Assembly (NCBI GenBank): GCA_024642265.1
Contig: JAHEBL010000006.1
Location: 1 to 64,000 of the forward strand
Length of the DNA stretch: 64,000 bases
Source: Haliea sp.
GTDB lineage: Bacteria > Pseudomonadota > Gammaproteobacteria > Pseudomonadales > Halieaceae
Direction of reading: 5' to 3'
Shown: positions 57,602 through 64,000 of the stretch, piece by piece
Layout: every line of letters starts with the position of its first letter
Numbering within the stretch: position 1 is the stretch's first letter
Translations under genes and position numbers: made by a program
The notes under the pieces: model-generated
What the model was told of the DNA's origin: nothing
The model's input: the letters and a program-made list of their open reading frames with translations, nothing else
Database searches by the model: none

Positions 57602-58590
57602 GACAGCAGCGTATCGACGACCACCCCCAGCAGGAACAGCGCGGTAAATTGCCGGGTGTGGCGAAAGGCCTGGGCGGAGAACCACAGGGGCCATACCTCC
57701 GCCGGGTAGTTTTCAGGCATCGCGGAGGGTTTTGGCCGGCTGAACACGCTGAACAACGGGGGCAGCCTGGGCAGGTTGATAAACACCAGCAACAGGGCCC
57801 AGCCGAAGTTGCCCATGGCCACCAGCGCCAGGCACAGCAGATACTGGGCGGCAATCATCGCCACTACCCAGTGGCGGGAGCGTTTTTCACCGAGAATTAC
57901 CGGCAGGGTGTTGACGCCCTTTACCTTGTCGGCTTCCAGTTTGTCGGTGTGCTTGCCAAACAGAACGGTGGTTGGCCCCAGGGCAAAAACCAGGCTGAGC
58001 CAGGTCACGCTCCAGCTCCACTGCCCGGCCAGCACATAGTAGCTGCCACCCACCATCAGCGGGCCCCACACCAGCAGCACGGCGGGTTCCCCCAGCCCGT
58101 AATATTTGAGTGGCCAGGTGTAAAACAGCACAAAAAAGCCGCCTGCCAGCATCAGGTCCAGGGTGAGTCCGCTGCGCTGTGAAATGAGCCACGCCCCCAG
58201 CAGCAGGGCGATTCCGGCGGTGACCCCCAGATAGCCCCAGAACTGGCGCTCACTCATCAGGCCATCCTCGAGCACGTGCACACCGTACTGGTTGCGGTAG
58301 TAGTTGTCCTTGTCGATGCCCCGTCGCGAGTCGGTGAAATCATTCAGCAGGTTATTGGTGGCGTGAGCAAACATCAGGCCAAGCACCGTGGCCAGCCACA
58401 GGTTCCACTCAAACAGGCCGGCGCGCCAGGCCATCAGCCCGCCCAGGGCCGACGCTGTAAAGGTCATGAACAGCACCGAGGCGCGACAGGCAATCAGCCA
58501 TTTAGCCACCGGATCCATGGCCTGCCATTCGCTCTGGGACAGTTTGGGCATCTGGGCGAGGGCGCGGCCCCACATTCTTACATCGATCAT
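57598..58590 (-). CDS. UbiA-superfamily prenyltransferase (MenA-like)
   Basis: Membrane protein of 330 residues with about eight or nine helices. The two aspartate motifs of the UbiA superfamily are NDFTDSRRGID (N83, D84, D87, D93) and KHTDKLEADKVKGVNTL (D216, D221). The spacing after the first motif, with GVHVLEDGLMS, resembles MenA (dihydroxynaphthoate prenyltransferase) more than UbiA, but the substrate is uncertain. It lies between nnrS (28-base gap) and the CymA-like gene (101 bases). A role in making the quinone used by that operon is an inference. Confidence 0.85.
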   Translation of the reverse strand: MIDVRMWGRALAQMPKLSQSEWQAMDPVAKWLIACRASVLFMTFTASALGGLMAWRAGLFEWNLWLATVLGLMFAHATNNLLNDFTDSRRGIDKDNYYRNQYGVHVLEDGLMSERQFWGYLGVTAGIALLLGAWLISQRSGLTLDLMLAGGFFVLFYTWPLKYYGLGEPAVLLVWGPLMVGGSYYVLAGQWSWSVTWLSLVFALGPTTVLFGKHTDKLEADKVKGVNTLPVILGEKRSRHWVVAMIAAQYLLCLALVAMGNFGWALLLVFINLPRLPPLFSVFSRPKPSAMPENYPAEVWPLWFSAQAFRHTRQFTALFLLGVVVDTLLS

Positions 58591-58618
58591 CTGTGCTGGT
58601 TTCCTTTGCGCAGCGGTC

Positions 58619-59791
58619 CTAGCCGGGTTTGCCGTCCACTCTGGGGCGAGTGAGTATTGGCAGGTAACGATAGAGGAAAATACTGAATACCACTATCCAT
58701 AACAAGGCGGATACCCGCCATGAGAGCAGTGTGAGAGTCGCATCGGCAAGCGGCAGCGCCGCGCGAACGATGGCCGCAGTCAGTATAAGGGCGAAAGCCA
58801 GGGCGAGGTAGTGGGGTACCTCCAGGGGGCGGCCGGTATGCCCTAGTGATACCCGCGACATCATGGCCAGAATCATGCCGCCGACAGCGCCAATGGCCAG
58901 CAGGTGAATGATGTTCTTGTCCGCCGCGGGGTCGCCGCCGGCCACTGTCAGGCCGAGCAATGCCAGGGGTATGCAGAGGTAGCTGAGGTGCATCGACCAC
59001 AGCAGCGGCACATGCATAGCCTTCCATCCCTGCCAGTGGGCCAGGCGGTAAAAGTGCAGGGCGCTGGTTGCCAGGCACAGCGTTGCCAGCCAGGCAGCGT
59101 ACCGCCCCGTGGGGCCAATTGCGCTGGCCAGGCCGACCACGGCGACGCTGCCGATCGCGAGATACTCAAGCCAGGCTGGCAGCGGTGTTATTGTCAGGCC
59201 GAGTCGATTGCCGGTGAACAGGGGTATAACCCTGCCGCCGATAATGACTATGAATACGGCAATCATCCACACCGCGCCATAGTGCAGGCGGGTGGCCGCC
59301 GCGGGCTGGTCGGCGCTGAGGTAGCTCGCGCCGCACAGCAGCAGAAGTACCAGCAGTACCGGCAGGAACAGCAGATTGCGCCACTGGCGCCGGGCCCATA
59401 CCCGCTGTCCAAGCTCAAAGGCCAGCAGCAGGATGAACAGCGTCTCCGCGAGCCAGGCAAACAGCAGCCACTGGGGTGCAAACCAGAGCAGCGTGCGGGC
59501 CGCCAGCCACAGGCCGAACAGCAGCTGCAGGCGCCAGCCGCGCGTGCCCGGAAGGTTGGTCCAGGTCGCTACCGCCGTCAGCAGGAAGCCGGCAACCACC
59601 GGCATGGCGAACCCGAAAATCATTTCGTGCGCATGCCACCATACCGGCGAGATCGCTCTGGGCCAGGCCTGTGGCCAGGAAATCCAGAGGAGCCAGCGTA
59701 TCATGGCCGCGACGCCGAAGCCGGCTGCCGCAAGGAAGCCGGCCCGGAAGGCCAGCTGCCACAAAGGCGCTATAAATGCTCCGGTATTCAT
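58619..59791 (-). CDS. nnrS: NnrS family membrane protein
   Basis: Protein of 390 residues with about twelve hydrophobic helices. WWHAHEMIFGFAMPVVAGFL (residues 51-70) is the NnrS signature, with candidate heme- or metal-ligand histidines. NnrS proteins are linked to nitric oxide stress and denitrification in proteobacteria; the exact activity is unsettled. The ATG at 59791 gives the family start (MNTGAFIAPLWQL); the frame stays open to 59947 without support. It heads the minus-strand redox locus. No nitrite or NO reductase genes are present here. Confidence 0.85.
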   Translation of the reverse strand: MNTGAFIAPLWQLAFRAGFLAAAGFGVAAMIRWLLWISWPQAWPRAISPVWWHAHEMIFGFAMPVVAGFLLTAVATWTNLPGTRGWRLQLLFGLWLAARTLLWFAPQWLLFAWLAETLFILLLAFELGQRVWARRQWRNLLFLPVLLVLLLLCGASYLSADQPAAATRLHYGAVWMIAVFIVIIGGRVIPLFTGNRLGLTITPLPAWLEYLAIGSVAVVGLASAIGPTGRYAAWLATLCLATSALHFYRLAHWQGWKAMHVPLLWSMHLSYLCIPLALLGLTVAGGDPAADKNIIHLLAIGAVGGMILAMMSRVSLGHTGRPLEVPHYLALAFALILTAAIVRAALPLADATLTLLSWRVSALLWIVVFSIFLYRYLPILTRPRVDGKPG

Positions 59792-59986
59792 CGGTTCGCG
59801 ACCGTTCTGCAAGGTAATGTTGCTCTGCAAGGGGGTTGGGAAGAGCCAGCCTAGCCCAATTGAGTGCCACCGCAAAGACGTCTTTCCCCCGTGGACGGGA
59901 TACTCCCCGCGTCCGGCATATAGTATGGTTGGGCCCCGCCGGCACAACAGGCGCGAACGGGCGGCGCGCAGATGCGGAGATAAAGC

Positions 59987-60625
59987 ATGAAATTATGGCA
60001 CTGTAATGGCGCGCGCTCCCTGCGACCCCTGTGGGCGCTGGAGGAAATGGGGCTGGAGTATGAACTGGAGGTACTGCCCTTCCCGCCGCGCCTGTTCAAG
60101 CGCGAATACCTGGAAGTGAACAGCCTCGGCACGGTGCCTTTCCTGCAGGACGGCGCAACCGAAATGACCGAATCCAGCGCGATCTGCCAGTACCTGGTGG
60201 ACCGCTACCAGCAGTATGATTTCGGTCTGCGGCCGGATCACCCGGAATATGGCGCCTACCTGAACTGGCTGCACCACGCCGACGCCACGCTGACCTTTCC
60301 CCAGACGCTCACCATGCGCTATTACTACCTGGAGCCCACGCCGGAAAAGCAGGCTGTGGGGGATGACTACGCCAAGTGGTTTATCGCGCGGCTGCGGCGT
60401 CTGGATACCCATCTTGAAAACAACGACTACCTGGTTGATGGACGTTTCACCATAGCGGACATCGCGGTCGGCTACGCGCTCTACCTGGCCTGCTCGCTGC
60501 AGCTGGACGAGCGCTTTGCGCCCCAGACCCGTGCCTACCTCGAGCGCCTGAAGGAGCGGCCGGCGTTTCAGCGTGCAGACGGCTTCGGCGAGCCACTGGT
60601 TCTGCCGCCGCGGGCCGGCCGCTGA
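59987..60625 (+). CDS. Glutathione S-transferase family protein
   Basis: Protein of 212 residues with a thioredoxin-like N-terminal domain (MKLWHCNGARSLRPLWALEE, then VPFLQDG and the glutathione-site ESSAICQYL) and a helical C-terminal domain. It is a cytosolic GST of unassigned class; the substrate is unknown. GCGGAGATAAAGC precedes the ATG. It is divergent from nnrS. Confidence 0.88.
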   Translation: MKLWHCNGARSLRPLWALEEMGLEYELEVLPFPPRLFKREYLEVNSLGTVPFLQDGATEMTESSAICQYLVDRYQQYDFGLRPDHPEYGAYLNWLHHADATLTFPQTLTMRYYYLEPTPEKQAVGDDYAKWFIARLRRLDTHLENNDYLVDGRFTIADIAVGYALYLACSLQLDERFAPQTRAYLERLKERPAFQRADGFGEPLVLPPRAGR

Positions 60626-60647
60626 GCAAACCCGGGTCGCCACCGAT

Positions 60648-60705
60648 ATTGGGGCGGGGCAAATCCGCGATGGCAGCCGCCATCGTATATACTGTGCGCC
60701 CCAAT
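60648..60705. repeat. Nested inverted repeats upstream of the first ABC1 gene
   Basis: ATTGGGGCG (60648-60656) is perfectly inverted at CGCCCCAAT (60697-60705). Between them GATGGC (60669-60674) is inverted at GCCATC (60679-60684) with a 4-base loop. A -10-like TATACT lies at 60688-60693, inside the outer repeat. This could be an operator pair or an RNA structure. Confidence 0.5.
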
Positions 60706-60724
60706 TCGTGAACAGCCCCATGTT

Positions 60725-62134
60725 ATGTCCAAAAAACCTCGCAGCCTGAAACGCCGGGCCATCCCGCGCAGTCTTTCCGTATCCCTGGCCGGTATCCGGG
60801 CGGGCGGTGCGCTGGCGGTGGATGGCGCGATGCAGAAACTCCTGCGCCGCGACTCCAGCTCAGAGGATTCGGAGTTCGCCCGGCGCGAGGCCCGGCGCTT
60901 TGTCAATGAGCTGGGCAAGCTGAAGGGCACCTATGTCAAGATCGGCCAGATGATGGCCCTGTTTGGCGAGCACTTCCTGCCGCCGGTGCTGGCCGAGGCC
61001 ATGCACAACCTGGGTGACCAGACGGAACCGTTGCACTGGGAAGCGATCGAGCCGGTGCTGCGGGCCAGTCTCGGCGACCGCTATGCCGAACTCGATATAG
61101 AGCGGGAAGCGCTGGCAGCCGCCTCACTGGCCCAGGTGCACGTGGCCACCGTGCGCGCCAGCGGCGAGCGCATCTGCCTGAAGGTGCAGTATCCCGGGCT
61201 CGCCGATGTGATCGATTCGGACTTCGACGCGGTGGTGCGCATGTTGATGCTCGCGCGCTGGTTGCAGGCGGGTCGTGACCTGGACGACTGGCTGGAATCC
61301 ATGCGCACCCATCTCCACAACGAAATCGACTACCGCCGCGAGGCAACCCTGACCGCCCGCATGGCGGAACTGGTGCAGGCAGTTGAGGTCAGCGGTGTCG
61401 GCTATGCGGTGCCCAAGCTGCACACGCGCTATTGTACCGATGTGGTGCTGGCGCTGGAGTACATGCAGGGCCTGCCGGTAACGGCCCGCCCGGTAGCGGA
61501 ACTGCCGCTGGAGCGCCGCAACGCGCTGGCGGTGGGTATGCTGGAGCTGTTTTTCTACGAGCTGTATGACTGGGGCTGCCTGCAGACGGATCCCAATTTC
61601 GGCAATTACCTGTTGCGCCTCGACGACCGGCGCAGGAAGCAGGCTCAGGATACCCTGGTGCTGCTGGATTTCGGCTCTATCCTCGATTGCAGTGACGAAT
61701 TCCTCTTCCACCTGCGCAACACCATCGATGCGGGCCTGCGCCAGGACGTCAAACTGCTGGGTGACAGCCTGGTAGGGCTGGGCTGCCTGAAAGAAAACGC
61801 CGGCGAAGAGGCGCGCCGGCTGTTTGCCGACTTCTGCCTGCACCTGCTGGAACCGCTGCGGCCCCCCGCTGATCTGCCCGCGGCCTATCTGAATTCGGCG
61901 GGGCAGTACCGCTGGGCGCAATCGCGCCTGATGCACCGGGCCGGCAAGCAGGCCGCCTTGTCGGCCACCAGTCGGCACTTCACCGCGCCTTCCCGGGAGT
62001 TTGCCCTGATCGCCCGCAAGCTGACCGGGGTATTCACATTTATCGCCGTGCTGGAGGCTGAATTCAATGCCTACGATATGGTGGCTGCCCACATAGCCCG
62101 TTGGCGGGAGAGAGAGCGTCTTGGCAAAGGATAA
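60725..62134 (+). CDS. ABC1/UbiB-family atypical kinase
   Basis: Protein of 469 residues of the ABC1 (AarF/UbiB/COQ8) family. The diagnostic KxGQ motif is KIGQ at 72-75. The alanine-rich loop AAASLAQVHVA, the catalytic QTDPNFGNYLLR and the metal site LLDFGSIL are intact. Family members are ATPases or kinases, several of them supporting ubiquinone synthesis or lipid handling. No C-terminal membrane helices as in UbiB are evident. It overlaps the next family member by 14 bases, so the two are co-translated. Confidence 0.88.
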   Translation: MSKKPRSLKRRAIPRSLSVSLAGIRAGGALAVDGAMQKLLRRDSSSEDSEFARREARRFVNELGKLKGTYVKIGQMMALFGEHFLPPVLAEAMHNLGDQTEPLHWEAIEPVLRASLGDRYAELDIEREALAAASLAQVHVATVRASGERICLKVQYPGLADVIDSDFDAVVRMLMLARWLQAGRDLDDWLESMRTHLHNEIDYRREATLTARMAELVQAVEVSGVGYAVPKLHTRYCTDVVLALEYMQGLPVTARPVAELPLERRNALAVGMLELFFYELYDWGCLQTDPNFGNYLLRLDDRRRKQAQDTLVLLDFGSILDCSDEFLFHLRNTIDAGLRQDVKLLGDSLVGLGCLKENAGEEARRLFADFCLHLLEPLRPPADLPAAYLNSAGQYRWAQSRLMHRAGKQAALSATSRHFTAPSREFALIARKLTGVFTFIAVLEAEFNAYDMVAAHIARWRERERLGKG

Positions 62135-63464
62135 AGACAAGGATACCCAGCGCAAGGACCCCAACCAGAAGGCCATTCCCACCTCGAGGGTGGGGCGCTT
62201 CGCCCGGGTGGCGCGCATGGCCAGTGGTGTCGCCGGCGGTATGCTGGCGGAGGGTACCCGGCAATTGCGGGCGGGCAAACGTCCCCGGGCCCGTGACATG
62301 CTGCTGACCCCGGCCAACGCGCGGCGGGTGGCGGACCAGCTGGCAACCATGCGGGGCGCCGCCATGAAGGTGGGGCAGATCCTGTCCATGGATACGGGCG
62401 ATTTCCTGCCCCGGGAGCTGGCCGATATTCTCGCCAGGCTGCGCTCCGACGCCCGTTACATGCCCACGCAGCAGTTGCGCAAGGTGATGTCGGATGCCTA
62501 CGGGGCGGACTGGGAGCAACTGTTTTATGGCTTTGAAATCAAGCCGCTGGCCGCGGCCTCTATCGGCCAGGTGCACAAAGCGGTAGCGCCGGATGGCCGG
62601 GAAATGGTGCTCAAGGTGCAATACCCCGGGGTGGCCTCCAGTATCGACAGCGACGTGGACAATATTGCCACCCTGCTGCGCATGTCGGGGCTGTTACCGG
62701 CGGAACTGGATATCCAGCCGCTGTTGAACGACGCCAAGCAGCAGCTGAAGGACGAGGCTGACTACCACAAGGAGGCCGATTTCCTGCAGGCGTTTGGCGA
62801 CCTGCTGCGGGACGATGAACGCTTTCTGGTGCCGGAGTTACTGCCGGACCTGAGCCGGCGCACGGTGCTTGCGATGACCTATGTCAGCGGCAAACCCATC
62901 GAATCGATAGTGGCGCTGCCCCAGGCCGAACGCGACCGGGTCATGACGGCGCTGGTCGAGCTGATGTTCCTGGAGTTGTTCGAGCTGCGCATGGTCCAGA
63001 CTGACCCCAATTTCGCCAATTACCTCTACCGCAGCAGTACCGGCCAGATTGTGTTGCTGGACTTTGGTGCGACCCGTCACTTCAAGGCGGGCTTCGTCAA
63101 TAATTATCGCAAGCTGCTGGGCGCGGCCATGAGCCATGACCATGCCAGACTGGTGGCGGCTGCGGAGCGTATCGGCTATGCCATGGGGGATGAAGACAGC
63201 CAGTACCGCGCGCTGGTGCTGGAGCTGTTCCTGCTGGCGCTGGAGCCGCTGCGGCACGAGGGTGTGTACGACTTCGCGCATTCGGATATGGCGCGGCGTA
63301 TGTCCGAGCTGGCGGAGGAAGTGGCCGACTACCGTGATTTCTGGCGCGCGCCGCCCACTGACGCCATGTACTTTCACCGCAAGCTGGGGGGCATGTTCCT
63401 GCTCGCCAGCCGCGTGAAGGCGCGGGTGGACGTCAACCAGCTGATCAAACGATTCATCAGCTGA
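62121..63464 (+). CDS. Second ABC1/UbiB-family atypical kinase
   Basis: Protein of 447 residues, a divergent paralogue of the preceding gene. KVGQ is at 83-86, followed by DTGDFLPRELADILARL. The loop AAASIGQVHKA, the catalytic QTDPNFANYLYR and LLDFGATR are present. The N-terminus is lysine-rich and lacks a signal peptide. It begins at TTG 62121 inside the previous gene, with GGGAGAGAGAG upstream. Tandem ABC1 genes next to an acyltransferase suggest a lipid-related role, by inference only. Confidence 0.88.
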   Translation: MAKDKDKDTQRKDPNQKAIPTSRVGRFARVARMASGVAGGMLAEGTRQLRAGKRPRARDMLLTPANARRVADQLATMRGAAMKVGQILSMDTGDFLPRELADILARLRSDARYMPTQQLRKVMSDAYGADWEQLFYGFEIKPLAAASIGQVHKAVAPDGREMVLKVQYPGVASSIDSDVDNIATLLRMSGLLPAELDIQPLLNDAKQQLKDEADYHKEADFLQAFGDLLRDDERFLVPELLPDLSRRTVLAMTYVSGKPIESIVALPQAERDRVMTALVELMFLELFELRMVQTDPNFANYLYRSSTGQIVLLDFGATRHFKAGFVNNYRKLLGAAMSHDHARLVAAAERIGYAMGDEDSQYRALVLELFLLALEPLRHEGVYDFAHSDMARRMSELAEEVADYRDFWRAPPTDAMYFHRKLGGMFLLASRVKARVDVNQLIKRFIS

Positions 63465-63491
63465 GCACCGCACCGGTCCAGCCCAACCCGT

Positions 63492-64000
63492 TCAGCGTTT
63501 GGCTTTCTTCTTCGGCTGCACTTTTTTGGCCCTGGCTTTTTTGCGTGCCCTGGCGGCGGGTTTCCCTTTGGCTGCAGCCAGCGCGGCCGCCCGCAGTTCC
63601 TCGAAACTGTCCTGCAGGCAGTCCGCATAGAAGCCCGGGTCGGGCAGCATATCCCGGCACGCGGTGAAAGACAGGGTGACTGAACCCTGCTTGTCCTGCA
63701 CGGTGCTGTAAACGATATGGAACAGGCCGACGTTGGGCAGCAGTGGACCCAGGCTGATAGACCCGACCAGCGCTGCCCCGCACAGGTAGAGCTGTACTGG
63801 CGCACCCGGTACATTGGTGACGATGGTGTTGAACATGGTGCTGGCCTCGGCCAGGCCGGTGGCACTGGCGGTCCTTATCGCCAGCGACAGGACATTGCCT
63901 GGCATGACATCGGTCAGGTCCACGGCAAAGCGGGGTCCAAGGGCCTCGGCGTAGGCCTTGGCCGAGAGGGCTTCCCGGTGTACCGCGGCAAGACGCGCCA
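63492..64000 (-). CDS. Wax ester synthase/diacylglycerol acyltransferase, C-terminal part
   Basis: The gene enters from the right edge and is 5' truncated; about 169 residues are visible. The segments NTIVTNVPGAPVQLYLCGA and ISLGPLLPNVGLFHIVYST match the C-terminal (DUF1298-type) domain of WS/DGAT enzymes, which make wax esters or triacylglycerol as storage lipid. The HHxxxDG catalytic site would lie outside the window. The last 30 or so residues are an unusual Lys/Ala/Arg tail ending QPKKKAKR. It converges with the ABC1 genes. Confidence 0.88.
   Translation of the reverse strand, partial: ARLAAVHREALSAKAYAEALGPRFAVDLTDVMPGNVLSLAIRTASATGLAEASTMFNTIVTNVPGAPVQLYLCGAALVGSISLGPLLPNVGLFHIVYSTVQDKQGSVTLSFTACRDMLPDPGFYADCLQDSFEELRAAALAAAKGKPAARARKKARAKKVQPKKKAKR

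Overview
The window comes from a GC-rich gammaproteobacterial chromosome. Three things support this: the S10-spc-alpha ribosomal order ending in rpoA-rplQ, the adjacent fabA/fabB pair (anaerobic-type unsaturated fatty acid synthesis), and the blocks uvrA-MFS-ssb and ispB<>rplU-rpmA-obgE-proB. My best guess is a marine lineage near Halieaceae/Cellvibrionales or Pseudomonadales, but that is inference from general sequence character and not a placement. I see no tRNA, rRNA, CRISPR array, insertion sequence or prophage.

Layout. 1-172: end of tuf and its terminator. 173-1344: a small insert between the str and S10 operons (TM2 membrane protein on the minus strand, a YdcH-like protein, a DksA/TraR-type zinc finger protein). 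1456-15496: S10, spc and alpha operons from rpsJ to rplQ, with clear promoters before rpsJ and before rpsM and a terminator after rplQ; rpmJ is present as a 38-codon gene. 15534-25946: a membrane-anchored GDPD phosphodiesterase, an SMP-30 protein, uvrA, an MFS transporter, ssb, a degenerate sugar-nucleotide reductase-like protein, moaB and moeA. 25982-33311: fabB-fabA, the sugar-nucleotide operon manC-galU-manB (GDP-mannose and UDP-glucose supply) and convergent pgi. 33402-37815: ispB, then divergent rplU-rpmA and obgE-proB. 37823-49745: an aldehyde dehydrogenase with an operator-like promoter, a ZIP transporter, an isoprenylcysteine methyltransferase-like protein, alanine dehydrogenase, the DUF3300/DUF2950 pair, two small genes, a long acyl-CoA dehydrogenase, an SDR, a rhodanese and hemH.

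49811-59791 is the most interesting part: a minus-strand locus for moving electrons across the cell envelope. Read 5' to 3' it encodes NnrS, a UbiA/MenA-like prenyltransferase, a CymA/NapC-type tetraheme quinol dehydrogenase, an unusual ten-motif cytochrome fused to an ethylbenzene-dehydrogenase-like domain, an MtrA decaheme cytochrome, an MtrB porin and an OmcA/MtrC decaheme lipoprotein, then a terminator. The five genes from the CymA-like one onward are spaced like one operon. They form a complete route from the quinone pool to the cell surface, carrying 34 c-type heme motifs. The fused cytochrome looks like an MtrA-like half joined to a NapC-like diheme segment and then an EB_dh domain with a CX3CH motif. 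It is the best candidate here for something new.

59987-64000: a glutathione S-transferase, two tandem ABC1/UbiB-family kinases and the C-terminal part of a wax ester synthase/diacylglycerol acyltransferase that runs off the window.
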